Notes under the pieces: generated by a model
Database searches by the model: none
Seen by the model: only the letters and a program-made list of their open reading frames with translations
What the model was told of the DNA's origin: nothing
Program-made: the position numbers and the translations under genes
Shown here: in pieces, positions 1 to 12,200 of the stretch
How the letters are laid out: every line of letters begins with the position of its first letter
How positions within the stretch are numbered: position 1 is the stretch's first letter
Source: Tenodera sinensis
Taxonomy: Eukaryota > Arthropoda > Insecta > Mantodea > Mantidae
Reading direction: 5' to 3'
NCBI GenBank assembly: GCA_030765045.1
Contig: CM060969.1
Span: 53,053,216 to 53,117,215, forward strand
DNA: 64,000 nucleotides

Positions 1-440
1 CGTGCTGCTAGAAGCGAGAACTACCTCCTGTAATATTTTTTTTTCGTAGTGCTCTCTGTTCACATCAGCCATGGGCACGAGAGGAGAGGTAGCGATTGAA
101 CTTGCCTTACTCACCCCACAGTCTCTTGCCGAGTGACAAGGTTTTGATACAAATGCAGTTCCACCTGCACGGTTGTAATAATTTCTAGGCTGTTATTAAC
201 TGTTTTGTTTATATTAAGCATATTTTTCATACAATAATTATTACAGCTATCTACTGTGGTTGGGCAAATTACATAATCTGCAAGTTTATGACCTTCCTTT
301 ATTTAGTGCACGTATTATTTTCGCTACCTTAACATACTAAATTGTCGCTCTTTCACAATAAATAAAGCAGTAAAGTGCCATTGGTATTTAGCCTTAAAAT
401 ATTTTAAAACTATTTGATCAACGTCATGAATTGGTTGGTT
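1..440. other. Unassigned AT-rich DNA
   Basis: I see no coding region, repeat end or RNA feature that I can name here. The only local oddity is a short T-run near position 40. Confidence 0.5.
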
Positions 441-983
441 TGAAACTCAATACTGTGTTTAAACTTTGAAACACGAAATACAATATTTTCTATCAAATAA
501 ACTGCTAGGGTGCGAAATTACATTCAAAGAAGATAAAGATATAGAAAACAAAATATACAAATTCCAGGCCATATGTGGAACCATTAAAAGAACTTTAGGT
601 CGGAAAACAAGAAAAGACTCCAAACTTAAACTATATAAAACATTGGCTGTTCCTTCCTTGTTATATGGAAGTGAAAGTTGGGTAATAAAAGCAAAGGATA
701 GTAGTAGAATACAGGCAGCAGAAATGTTATTTCTGCGGAATGTGAAAGGATGCACAAGATCAGATTAAGAAATGAGTCAATAAGAGAAGAACTAAATATT
801 TATAAATTAGAAGAAAAAATTAAAACAAATAACAAGAAATGAACAGAATATTTAATGAGGCTGAGTGAAGAAAGGATACCTAAGAGGACCTTCCTATACA
901 ACCCAAGAGGAGCACGAGATGTTGGACTCCACTGATGACTGACGGAACGGACTGCATAGCCTAAACCATGTAGAAGATGATGA
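441..983 (+). pseudogene. 3' end of a LINE reverse-transcriptase ORF (broken)
   Basis: An open frame from 466 to 768 gives about 100 residues matching the region after the polymerase core of insect non-LTR retrotransposon ORF2 proteins: LLGCEITF (the usual YLGC element), ICGTIKRTL, KLYKTLAVPSLLYGSESWV and SRIQAAEMLFLRNVKGCTR. The reading frame shifts near 765 and homology continues (RNESIREELNIYKLEE) to a degenerate stop-containing tail. The copy ends in a GATGATGAT motif near 983, typical of LINEs ending in short repeats rather than poly(A). It is 5'-truncated, lacks the catalytic FADD box and cannot be active. The piece at 14805-15200 appears to come from the same kind of LINE. Clade assignment is uncertain. 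Confidence 0.8.
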
Positions 984-2329
984 TAAACTGTTAAGAAACT
1001 AAACCCCTAAAAATATAATCATATCGTCCTTTTATACGTTTACAAATACGGGTATTCAGAAAGTACCTTTTGAAATTGTAAATGAGTACCTGTAAAATCA
1101 TCAAAGTTTGATGTATGCTTCTCATCAAAGAAGTCTTTGATATTGTAAAGCTTTATATTTGCATATTGAAATCCGCGTATTAAACAGCAAACTCCCTTAC
1201 AAACTTACAAAACAATTCTCTCTGCTGCTCTCCATAAAACAGACGTCCCGAGAAAGTCATACTAGCTACTGAATGAGGCGTGTCGGAAGCTGAACAGCAG
1301 TGAAGGGGAGGGATGGCCGGTGGATTAAGGTAAGAACGCGTTTCATTGGCGTGGATCTTTTGAGCCGATTTTACCCATGCCGATTTTTCATGAATGCAGC
1401 CAAAATGTGTCCAGTCTTCTTATTCTCGCATATTGAGCAAATTCTCCTGCCAACATCGTCAACAACTCACACTGCTTTCCAAACCTACAAAATTCCATTG
1501 AGTTTTATTTACATTATCTATCTCCCTATGTCACTTCCATATATCACTGAAGATCTGACCATTGCCTCATACATGGTTTGCAATATTTTTACTGGCATAT
1601 CTAGTACCTGGATAACTCTTTAATGGGCAACATGTCTTATAAGCCACATGTTTGTTAAGTTTTGAGATACTTTATTGGCTCTTGTTTTCTAATTTCTTGT
1701 TGAGTTAGAATATTTGCAGCTGTCTTATATTTTAAAACATTAACTTCTGTTAACAAAACTGTAGTAAGTTTTTGAAGAATAAGAGACAAACGCAGCTGCA
1801 GGGGATCCAAGGGTGCCCTTACACCAGTTATTTTACTTGGGCCCTCCCCGTCTTTACCACAACCACATTTGACTGCAGTTGCTCGAACTACACCTCGTGA
1901 CGTTTGGCTTTAAATGAATGGCCGTCCATTGCATATCGCTCAAACGATCACGGCTGTTCGAATCGCTTCGGCTGAGACGCCTCCGAAAGGGAAATGAATA
2001 CTGGTTTAGGAATCAGAGGAAGAACGGCACATGTAACAAAGTAACTCCGGCATTGAAGGGATAAATATATCAATGCTTCAGAAGGTTATCAATCCCTTTG
2101 TTTTATAAACTCCATGTTTCTGTTCCATTTTCCAGCAACGTAAGTAAACCAAATATTTAACTTGAATTTCTTTGTTCCTATAGGCACTATAACTTTCCTG
2201 CTGACAACACGCATATCCATTTTTAAAGGCGAGTATTTTTCCTCCGAAATTAACGCTACAGCTGCTCAATTGCTTTTAGTAACGATAATTTATACCGAAT
2301 GGCTTAGTCTTTCTCATTGTCATCTTTCG
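984..2329. other. No recognised feature; one unsupported open frame
   Basis: A 107-codon open frame (1300-1623) lacks an ATG start, has no recognisable motif and is probably chance. The stretch 1900-2000 is slightly GC-richer. Nothing else is supported. Confidence 0.4.
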
Positions 2330-2580
2330 CACATTACTGAGGATTTGCACCAACGGTGCTAGGCTATGGACTGGTGGTTCATGGTTCAAATCCAGTCAGT
2401 ACCGTGCTCCCTACCAACGTTTCTCTCAGTCCTCATAACTGACAAATGCCAGAAGGTAACCTAAGCTTTGGCCTGGAACGCTTCCTTTCCCAATTATGAT
2501 TTTATTCCATGTATCATCAGGTCCACAGCCTGTGAGGTCATATGCATTGAGAAGGGGGTTAAACATTACAAAAAAGAGGC
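2330..2580 (+). mobile_element. tRNA-derived SINE, family D (diverged)
   Basis: A degenerate tRNA-like head carries a Pol III B-box-like GGTTCAAATCC near 2385. The body ends in a tail with ATTTTATTCCATGTATCATC and GGGGTTAAACATTA. That tail matches the SINE at 16908-17150 (CATTTCATGTATCATTATAG, CTTTAAACAC) and, more weakly, those at 33746-34030 and 53925-54085. No clear target-site duplication was found. Confidence 0.55.
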
Positions 2581-2639
2581 TTTGCGTTTATATCAATTTC
2601 AGTTAAATATTGTCAAACCTCTAGCTTATGTCCAATGAT

Positions 2640-2735
2640 TCCATTCCTCAGACGGTGCAATAAATTGCTGCTGGGTTCGATTCCTAGATGGGAATAAAAA
2701 AAGCAAACAAACAAAAAGAAAGAAAGAAACAGCTT
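2640..2735 (+). mobile_element. tRNA-like SINE fragment with A-rich tail
   Basis: A B-box-like GGGTTCGATTCC lies at about 2673, shortly followed by an A-rich tail of AAAC and AAAG units (2695-2730), as expected for a short retroposed tRNA-derived fragment. The A box is poor and the copy is truncated. Confidence 0.45.
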
Positions 2736-2831
2736 TATTTTAAAGTAAAATTATCGATCTCATGTTGGTATTCATGAGAACGAGCGATCGTGAAAATTTG
2801 TTACCAATGGACACTAATAACAAACAAAGAT

Positions 2832-3024
2832 GAATATGAAAGTTTGCAGTGAACTTTAATTTATGTGCAGCCGCTAATAACAGAGGTTGACCCTGAAGAT
2901 GCTGGACGCAGTTTCCAGCGAAACGTCGGAGGAAGGTAATCCAACTCGACCACGGCCCACAAACCCGGAAAATCTACTTAACATAGATGATAATGCCGGC
3001 CGTGAAAGCCTCAACACTTATATT
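2832..3024 (+). mobile_element. Penelope-like element terminal fragment
   Basis: This 190 bp block is repeated nearly identically in inverse orientation at 21741-21935. It contains CCTGAAGATGCTGGACGCAG followed by CCAGCGAAACGTCGG, then GGCCGGCGTGAAAGCCTC-like text. That combination is typical of terminal (pLTR) regions of Penelope-like retroelements, which often carry hammerhead ribozymes. No reverse-transcriptase or GIY-YIG coding sequence accompanies it, so it is a short orphan piece. The family assignment rests on remembered motif style and the hammerhead-like core. Confidence 0.6.
2885..2942 (+). ncRNA. Hammerhead-ribozyme-like motif
   Basis: The core elements occur in hammerhead order: CTGAAGA (2893-2899, consensus CUGANGA), a 5 bp stem II of GCTGG (2901-2905) with CCAGC (2915-2919), then GAAA (2920-2923), C, and the GTC cleavage triplet (2925-2927). 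Stem III is reduced to the palindrome ACGT, as in minimal type I hammerheads of Penelope-like elements, which are thought to act as dimers. One T (2900) sits between CTGAAGA and stem II and departs from the strict consensus. Activity is unknown. Confidence 0.5.
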
Positions 3025-3536
3025 TAAAAGTTCTTAGTGTGTCCATCAAAGAACTTGAGAACATTTGCATTAACATTTTAAAGGGTTCTGTGACATGTTA
3101 AATTATTATTTATACTCCACAATTTAAATGCCAAACATTGCCATTATTTCACTGTTTATTGTTCTTATTTATTATTATATTTATTATTAATTTTTGTTAT
3201 TAGTTTTTGGATTAATTGTTAGTTATTTGTTGCTGTTTTAAAATTAGTTTTGTTGTACTTCAGTTTCTGTATTCTTGATCCATGTGGTCAACCTCACTGA
3301 AGGAAAGATGATTTTAATAAATATTTATGTTTCCAAGTATACATTTCTCTTCCTTCTATGCTATGTGCATCAAGTGAATAAAGTGGACTAAACAAATCGT
3401 CGGTTTGTGTCACTCCGCGGCCACGTGTATTCGCAATGACAAAACACGGTTACTGCTACGCCTAAGTATAATATGCGTTTTACACCTCGAAAAGGACATA
3501 TTTAATCCATCTAAATAACATGCAGCACATGGAAAT
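3025..3536. other. AT-rich spacer
   Basis: A short irregular TTATTA-rich patch lies at 3155-3200. Nothing else is recognised. Confidence 0.45.
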
Positions 3537-4020
3537 TAACTGATACTTACGTCATCTCTGTCCACAATAACACTTTTTCGTTTTCTGCTCACAAACTGGA
3601 AACCAATCTCCAGAAGCAGCTTATAGAGGGAAGTTCGCTTTAAATCTGGAAAGTTGGGATCAGAGTTAACTGCCAACAGCACTGGTTTAAGGTGGGGCTT
3701 CATTGTTAACAAAGAACTGGTGAACTTTTGGATGGATTGCAGATGTCACAAATTCGTCACCAACAACGTCCAGCACTTGTCTGGCACATGGTCTCTTCTT
3801 GACGGGAGTTCTCACTTCACCAACTGAGGATATTTCTGTGCGTGCACTGTCTGGAAACTGACACATCAATAAACTTGGATGTTAATTTCACCATGTCATC
3901 TATAGCAAGTTCGGGATATTTCTCGCAGAACTTGTTAAACACGTTCAATACTATTGTCTTTTTACCTCTTCGTAACGGTTTTCCGTGCTTATGTTTCACA
4001 ACACTCACTTGTTCCACCAT
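3537..4020 (-). pseudogene. IS630/Tc1-type transposase N-terminal part (broken)
   Basis: The minus strand reads MVEQVSVVKHKHGKPLRRGK followed by VLNVFNKFCEKYPEL, a helix-turn-helix start typical of an insect Tc1/mariner/IS630-superfamily transposase group. After a frameshift near 3850 the text continues: TPVKKRPCARQVLDVVGDEF, then HPKVHQFFVNNEAPPLKPVL, NSDPNFPDLKRTSLYKLLLE and RKRKSVIVDRDD. This covers the two DNA-binding subdomains of the family. Coding stops at DRDD, where the DNA reads GTAAGTATC, a good splice-donor match, and the catalytic DDE domain is absent downstream. It is either a first exon or a truncated copy. The start is the ATG at 4020. It is not functional because of the frameshift and the missing catalytic part. 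Confidence 0.7.
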
Positions 4021-5015
4021 GTTAGTTTCATAGTGAATGATGGGCGCGCCGAATGAGGCTGGTTACAGATTCACTTAACTGCGTATTCTTACAATTCAAC
4101 TGTGCTTAGTACGCTTAGTTCGTGCTTTAGCAAACATTAAGTGAGATTTCAGACCTTAGTAGTAGTATTTTTTAAGGGACTATTTAGACGGCGAAAGCAT
4201 CAAGAAGGCGCGCTGCAGTTACAATGCATGTGGTTTTGTTTACAACTACTTTATTCACCTGTACATATACTCATACTGCAAAAGGTATAGCCCATGGTCG
4301 TGATGTCCTCGATAGTGTGAGATCTACCAGTGTAGGTGTAGTACTTGTGAGATTTGTGACACTGCGGTTGAACATCTGAACCACAATACAGATTTTCTCC
4401 TATGAGTTAAAGGCATAGTATGTACGGGGCAGATAAAAACAAAGCACACTACAAATTATCAAGTTGCGCTCTTATAAATCAATACTGCACACCACTAATT
4501 CAATTTTACCAATAAAGCAGCAAGAAAACATAGAAACGCAGACATTTCCTGGGAAATGGAAACCCCTGCCATACTTCTCTGGGAAAAGTCAGATAGTTGA
4601 TAGCTACAGTGAAGATGAGGTGCAGCAGAGAATTGTGGGGTGCTACGGCCATTCGCGAATTTCCTGCTGTTCGGCAGAGAAAATGCTTAAATATCGGCCA
4701 TCGATTCTCTTTTTCTTTACGCTTTAGACAAAGGATGCCAATTTCCTCCTACTTTCCCCTTCCACCATCGTGTGTTGCGGTAATCGGACTTCACGGCGAC
4801 ACAGAATAGAATAGAAGCTCCTTTGACGTTATACAAAAGGAATACAACAGGGAGATGTGTTAAACCTCCTGTACCCTCCATTAACACCACTGATTAGACT
4901 TATACCTGCACTGGTCTCATAACTGTGGACTCCTCATCTAGGTTTTCCAGTCCATCTTCTGCCTTCTGGTCTATACTACGACTTCTTTACGTATAATTTC
5001 TTCTTGCGATGTGTA
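4021..5015. other. Unassigned DNA
   Basis: No recognisable coding or repeat structure. An open frame at 4464-4727 shows no motif. Confidence 0.4.
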
Positions 5016-5345
5016 AACCTTTACCTTAGCGCAGAGGCAGTGTTGCTGCTTCCGAAGCAGGGGACCCGGGTTCGATTCCCGGTACTGGGATGAGGATTTT
5101 CTCCTGCTGGGAGACCTGCTTCGGAGTGCACTCAGCCTCATTAGGTCCCTGAATGGCCAATTAAGTAGCTAAGTAGCGGACCCTAGTCGTGAACCGGTCG
5201 GGAGGGATAGGGGCACTGACCACGTCCCACCTCCCACATCTAGTACCGCACCCCACTCATGACGCCTGTGGTGGGCATAGGTGCGGAACGGAGCGGTCGG
5301 GCGGTAGGTCTTGGCCCGGAAAGGGCTGTTGTGTCACGGGGTTAC
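5016..5345 (+). mobile_element. tRNA-derived SINE, family C
   Basis: A tRNA-like head has an A-box-like TTAGCGCAGAGGCAG (5023 on) and a strong B box, GGGTTCGATTCCC (about 5068). It is followed by a GC-rich body, GGATGAGGATTTTCTCCTGC, and later TCGTGAACCGGTCGGGAGGG. Parts of the body resemble the minus-strand SINE at 37846-38168, which also has a B box followed by a GTCNTGAA and CTGACCA segment. A weak 7 bp TTTACCT repeat flanks it. Confidence 0.7.
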
Positions 5346-6239
5346 GTTTCTATTTACCTATACTTTTTTGCTATAACCCAAAGCTCCAAGCCATAAAAGA
5401 GCATTGGTGCCGCCATTATTTTGTTAACTGTGGTCATAGTGTTTTTGCTATTTTTAGGGATCTATTAATAACTCCGCATATGTAACTGAATTTATTAACT
5501 TGGAGTATCATTTCTGATATCCTTTGGTAATACTGTAGGCAAGGTAAGTAAAACAATTTCTCTGCTCTTATTTTTACTTTTTAAATTAATTACACATAGC
5601 TTTTCTTTCAAGTTAAAAGTGCTCCATCGTTCCCCTTAAATCCTTTCTTCATTATAAAGAAGCTGTCCATTGTTCTGAATATCTGCAAACAGAAGTTATT
5701 TCTTCAAATCTCAAAAGATATATTAATACGTTATTGTAATTTGATTTTCGAGGACTCTCGACTTCATTTTTAAGACCGAAGATCAGGTTGTGAAGGTAGG
5801 GTGGGAAGAGGGGAAGGGGCGGATTCTAACAATTGTCTGGACGTACAGAAAGAGTACCTAGAATCATGAACAAGGGAGTCGTTAGCTGCAACAGCAGAGG
5901 TCCTTTAGGAGGGTTTTACGCTCCTAACATTAGATCCAGATGCTCTGAAGTCTCTTGCTATGCTAGTGCTTCCCAATGAGATAACCCATATCACCAGTAT
6001 TAGAACTCTGTAAAGTGTTAAGTTTCTGAAGTCTCTCTGTCTTGATCAAAGTACTCATCTCTTTCCTCGAGTGCAGGTTTTTAGTGCAGTATACCATCTG
6101 AAATATCACTAAAATGGTTTTCATGTGATAAAGTAGAGTAATGCCAACGTCAGGAGCCATCAATATTTTTACAGAATTTCTTATTAAAGCGAGTTCTTAC
6201 TGCAAATGTATGTGACCGTCATCTTACATCCATTGTTGG
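5346..6239. other. Unassigned DNA
   Basis: No feature seen. A minus-strand open frame at 5963-6163 has no recognisable content. Confidence 0.4.
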
Positions 6240-6660
6240 AGACTCTGTCGAGTATTTTACAGGGTGGAAGGTAATGCTTCGCTCAGAATAATCTGCCTAA
6301 TAGATGCAGGTGTGAGCTTGCCCCTTCTACCAGCGCTGCCGAATGTGGTAAACGCATCTCACGCGCTCTTATGTAGAAAAACTGTGCCGGTACACGCACT
6401 ACGCTTGGCAACAGCGCTCCGCTTGAGCATTGGCCAGCGTTCACATGCCTTTAACTTTTGAGAGCAGTATAACTCCTCGCACACGCCAACGACCTGTTCT
6501 CGAATGCTGCAATGCTGGACCTGTGTTGTACCCAAACAGCGAGTGCTTCGTGGCTAGCACTGCCTCAGTTGTAAACAAAACACCTGATTGGCGCGTGTTT
6601 CGATGTAAACAAAATACTCGCACAGTGCGTATACCGTGCTGCTGAAGTGGCCAATATCGC
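6240..6660. other. CpG-dense patch of unknown nature
   Basis: Compared with the AT-rich surroundings this patch is visibly rich in CpG (for example CGCATCTCACGCGCTC, TACACGCACTACGC). No protein homology, SINE box or LTR end could be recognised. It could be an unrecognised repeat or a promoter-like island. Confidence 0.3.
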
Positions 6661-6851
6661 GGCAAATCGACACGAATCGCAATATTATGCCTGAAATATA
6701 TCAGTGTAAGTGAAATAATGTATTCGTTCAAGTGATAAGGAAGATTCAGTTTTCCATAGTCATCAAAGCAAAAACATAAATCAACCGAAACTGCGTACTT
6801 TAAGGTTAAGAGATTGCTGATATAAAGTGATAAAGATTTGCTAATACTGCA

Positions 6852-6868
6852 TATCATCATCATCATCA

Positions 6869-6965
<97 letters not shown>

Positions 6966-6973
6966 CATTATTA

Positions 6974-7010
<37 letters not shown>

Positions 7011-7051
7011 CATCATTATTATTATCATCATCATCATCATTATCATCATCC
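6852..7051. repeat. (ATT/ATC)n trinucleotide microsatellite
   Basis: About 200 bp of ATT repeats with phased ATC variants, including an alternating ATTATC block around 6926-6975. The long poly-Ile and poly-Asn frames over it are translation artefacts. Confidence 0.97.
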
Positions 7052-7972
7052 ATTACGAGCTACAACAATAGTGATTGCCTCTAATGCACCAATAATTAAA
7101 AATCTTCATCTTTATTTTCCTACAACAATCGCGTTATTTTGTTTAGGTTACATGGCTGAAATAAAAATAATGATCTCCTTGTCAATGACAGCTTAAGCCG
7201 CTACCTCACCTACCTATACTTGTACTTTACCCGTGAATTTGTCGCCTACTCTATCTTTCCTTCTCAATTTGAGTAGCGCCAGACGATGCCTCCCCTCCGT
7301 TGGAACATGCTCGCAGTGAGAACAAGTTGAAAACATGCGATGCGGCGTTGTCACATTTCTCTTAGAAATTAAACTATGTATGACATTTTAACGTTAAATT
7401 GTGGCTAAATTCATTCATATGAACGTAAAATGGCATTACAACATTGTTCACACAGACTTTGTGAGACTATTATTAAAATAATAAACGTATTACGTCCATT
7501 AGTCTAGAAGCTAGATGGCTCCAAATATTTGCCACAAATTATTTTTTTTTCGGCAAAATGGTTCTTTATTGGCAATAATTGTATTGGACACATTTGTTAT
7601 ATTCATAATTTAGAATGCCTGGCCAACGTATGACCTCCTACGCGGTATAAAAATCTGATATTTTGCATTTGTATGATTTTCGCTATTCATTCTTATATTC
7701 ATTTTTCTCGTAAAAACTATTCTTACAGAAGCTGTTTATTTAATTTATTTCATATTAATAGAGATACTTTTGCTACATATTACACATAGGTAAACGAGAG
7801 CAGTTTGCAGGGATAATCAGATTTTTAAAGAACCGATCACTATATAATGAATAGACCGTGGGAGTGCGGGCCCTAATACGGCCACTGCAGTTAACTATAT
7901 AGATGACATAGAGCGTGTGCGCGTGCGCGCACTACTATGGTAAGCAATAAAAAAGTAGTTACATATTGTAAC
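7052..7972. other. Unassigned AT-rich DNA
   Basis: Nothing recognised apart from a short GTGCGCGTGCGCGC alternating tract near 7918-7931. Confidence 0.4.
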
Positions 7973-8800
7973 AATCTGATGCGTTGCACTCTCTACTCTT
8001 GTAGTAACTATTCTTACAAATTTATTCCTCTATCTTCTTAATGTTACTCGAGATAAACATTTGCAGAAATTATCTTATTGCTCTTTTTCTTATAGGTGCA
8101 GGGAGAATATTGGAATACAGTAGGCTTTGAGCGATACTAAATTCTTTTAAAGCTTTGAAATTCCGTTCTATTTGCACGTAATATAAAAATGGACAACGAT
8201 CTTTGATTTGTGGAAAATATAAGTAGTGCAAAACACAGAAATAACAAGGAATATCTCTGAAATGGTTTACTCCACAAAAATTGCATTTGGACATAAGCTG
8301 CGTGTTTTAAAGATATCTAAATTTTTGCACAGTACGATTTGGTCTATCTGTTACAGTTTGCCAGTTATACAAGTCATCAAGAGTACACATGGACTATATG
8401 GACTATAGCCAGAAAATTCAAAATATGCATTTCATTTGACACAAAACATATTCTAAACATATGGCATTTTAATCAAAATCGTTAAAAGTATTTTTGGAAA
8501 AATTAGTTTTCGAAAAGTTTTTCCATGTAAAGGGCAGTTAGGGTGAAGGAATTTTCTTTAATATCTTGGTGTCACATCCTAGAAAGATATTAAACTGAAA
8601 TATCAAATTTGGTTTTTGTGTTATATTTTTCACAGACAGATACCATAGACACAAAGGCACACGCGCTCTGCTTTTTTCTAAGACTGCTTCTTTTTGGATT
8701 TTGATAGGCTCAAAACCAATATTTCTGGTGAAATCTCGACATCGAAATTTTGAGTCAAATAAAATACTTCCCTTATCTGCTATACGTAGTAGAAATAGTA
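7973..8800 (+). repeat. Family R interspersed repeat, copy A (near full length)
   Basis: Family R is a noncoding repeat of about 830 bp defined by comparing copies in this window. Its 5' end is AATCTGATGTGTTGCACTC. Internal landmarks are GAGATAAACATTTGCAGAAA, CTTGTAGGTGCA, AAATTCCGTTC, ACAAGGAATATCTC, GGTTTACCAGTTATGC, AGAAAATTCAAAATATGC, GTAAAGGGCAGTTTAGG and GGTGAAATCTCGACATCG. The 3' end is ACGTAGTAGAGAAAGTAAA. Copy A contains all landmarks in order. No open frame is conserved between copies. Confidence 0.85.
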
Positions 8801-10400
8801 ATTTTGGTGTCGTTTTTAATGTATTTCTTTCTACTCTTATGATTTCAAGGTAATCCAAAATTGGTAGAGAACAAGAGCATTTCAGACAATAAAAAGAAAA
8901 TTCGAACTGACACTTATTAGGCTACCTCGATTAACATGAAGTGCACAAAAGTAGATAAGCTTTCGAAATAATTGTGCTGAAAATGGTTATAGAAAGCAAT
9001 GTGATTGTAACACATCATGGCACGACTATGAAGCTAGAGGTTTTGTTTATCGTTCTTCCTTTGCTTTGAAGATGTGGTGTCTATTTTACGGTTTGAGTTT
9101 TGTAAATTACAGGAATTTCGTTTGGGGAATAAAGAAGGAAAGGTATAAAACAGAAAATATGAACTTATTTCTAGACATCTTCCGTTTGTTAACAGAGTCA
9201 TAAAGGCAGCAAAGGGGACTCGAAACATCTGTGTCGCGGAAAGGTTTTGCCGTTACAAAGGAGCCAATTTAGCACGAGTGATTCCACATCTTCAAGGGGA
9301 ATATCAAATTTGATGAAGATAGTTTAAACGCCTAGTACGCCGTAGTCCACGACAGTCGATTCAATGTGAAGAACTGAGACCACCAAACCAAAGCACGGCA
9401 TTTGTATTGTGGGGGAAAATGTTGCGAACACATGTCTTTTAAAGTTTGAAATTACTTATGTGATACCGTAGAACGATGGCTATTTTAGTTACGAAGGGTT
9501 TATAGAAGGGCTTCTCCAAGTTAGAAATCGCATCGGCTACAATCCAAGGCGCAGAGGTTCCTTGGATCGTGGGCACTCGGTTAAGCTCGGCTCAACTCGC
9601 GCTCTACAGAGCGAAGAATCGAAGAATCGAGGAATCCTCTGTTGACAGATGACTAGCTTATCACTGAAATAAATGCATAGAATAGAAATGCCTAATTATG
9701 AAGCACCCTGCTCCAAGAAAGCAAAGAATCCCGAAAGTCCGTTTAAATCAGAGTGGGTACTTTATTTTTTAAAAGTCGAGACGATAGAAGCCAAATGCCT
9801 CATCTGAGATACATTAAATGCGTGTATAAGAAAATCATGTGTTAAAAGCCACTATAATAAAGTACACATATGATGAGATCATAGAGGACTCTTAGAGAGG
9901 AAGAATTAGACGTTGCTATACCTTTCAGAAAATTGTACCAGTGCTTTCTAAAGCATTACAACAAAAGAACATATTTGGTATTAAAAACTGAATAAATCAG
10001 TGTATCTCTAGGCACTGGACGAAAACATTATGCAGTGAGGCAGTAAAAGCGGTGAAAATGAGGAAGAGGAAGACGGCAAAGTGAGTGAGAGAAGTATAAG
10101 GAAAGAGCGAATGAAGGTTTCCACCGAGGGCAACTTTTCGAAGTTGAACTTTACACCTTGCACTGTGCGATGCACCGGGGCATGCCTCCTTGGTAGACCC
10201 TAGTTTACAGAAAACAAGATGCTGCTTAATCTTTTTAGGGGAAGTAATAAAGGATTAAGGATATTCAGTGAATCAAACTTCATTGATTGATGTAAAACAG
10301 TGGTGCTAATGAGGGGCAAGGGAGGTTTAACCCATCCCCCTGTTTGTTTCTCGAATAAATAACAACAATAACAATAGTGTTATTACTACTGTTATAGTTA
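8801..10400. other. Unassigned DNA
   Basis: No coding or repeat feature could be supported in this 1.6 kb. GAAGAATC is repeated in tandem near 9615. The open frames here lack motifs. Confidence 0.4.
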
Positions 10401-10775
10401 TGAACCGCGGCCGGTAGTGGCCCAGCTATCTCGCACTAAATACCAGGCACGGCGCGTATCAAAGACGCTCACGGCCAATCTTCCCCACGCCACCTCACGT
10501 GCGTAAACACGTAAAAACAATCGGAGCGGCAGAACCATAACGTGAGTTTTCCAGATGATTCTAGGAGTCTGTGCCGGCCGACTTGCCTGAAAAATTCGAG
10601 AAAGATCTGGCTACGCCATCGCCGGTATAAAAGCTAGCAGAGTGCGTGAGAGCGGGCAATTTTTGAGTCGGTCAATGTGTCGGAGATTGCGAGACCGCTG
10701 TGAGAGGTATGTCACGTCGAAATGAAGAAGCTTCAGCGAGTGTTGAGTGACTGTATCATCGGTGTTATTATTAGC
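10401..10775 (+). mobile_element. LTR 5' part (solo or truncated LTR retrotransposon), copy L1
   Basis: The segment begins TGAACCGCGGCCGG and carries a TATA-like GGTATAAAAG (about 10622-10631). It shares blocks with the minus-strand LTR at 36316-36963: a (GTGCATC/GCGTATC)AAAG(A)GCTCA block, ACAATCRGAGCGGCA, and GTGTTGAGTGACTGTATCATC near 10740. The 3' part of the LTR is not seen; the sequence runs directly into a microsatellite. Confidence 0.6.
10622..10631 (+). promoter_or_regulatory. TATA-like box of LTR L1
   Basis: GGTATAAAAG occurs about 220 bp into the LTR, in the position expected for the U3 promoter of an LTR retrotransposon. Confidence 0.5.
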
Positions 10776-11462
<687 letters not shown>

Positions 11463-12200
11463 GACGTTAAATTTAATTTAGCGATTCCTTATGGCATTAT
11501 TCTGTCTCTGAAGTAATTTTAAAGAAGATATTGAAAATACTGCTTCACTCCTGATTCAAAAATTATTTCCTTTTTGATGCAACAGTAGCGCTTCTACTGA
11601 GCCCTCGGACAACTAATATAACAGTTCTGCTCCAGCTTTAGTAAGCCTTTTGGGTCGTAGCCATTTGGTTAAAAAAAAGATGCTGTTGGCAATGGCGCAA
11701 AGAAGTGTACATCTATTGTTCATTAAAATAGGTCAGCGCAATTGTGAACTTCGCATTAGCTGTGTTTTGGTCCCATTATCATTTGGAAGTTTCGCGGCTT
11801 GGATACGGAAGCAGTTAATGGAGTTTTGACAGTGCATCCCGCACTCTATTTTTCGGTCATCAATTAGGATTTATACATTCCCGACAGAACAGCAGAATAG
11901 CTGCCAAATAGGATGAGCTTTGAGACATTTTCAATGTTTTGTTCGCAAAACGCTTAGCACGCAAGCATTAGAATTGTGTCAGATTTTAGCAATTGCTGCT
12001 ATAACGTTTTGCATCATGCCTGCAATGCAAAACAACCGTTAATAAATTATAGTTAAAAAACTAAAAAGAAAAAGAAACCGTTTTGATAACAAACTGGACT
12101 GTAAAGTAGAAATCATTTTTAAGTTTGAAGAGTTTGTTGTAGAGCGATATAAAGTCCACTGGTTCATTATAATTACAAAAATAGTAGTACACTTAAAAAG
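11463..12200. other. Unassigned DNA
   Basis: No feature recognised. Confidence 0.4.

Noticed and set aside
1300..1623. Possible small gene of 107 codons
   Set aside because: It begins at a non-ATG codon, has no recognised motif and no supporting signals.
6838..7071. Long poly-Ile/poly-Asn open reading frames (also at 10722-10941, 20238-20942 and 22019-22399)
   Set aside because: They are translations of tri- and tetranucleotide microsatellites in several frames at once, not genes.
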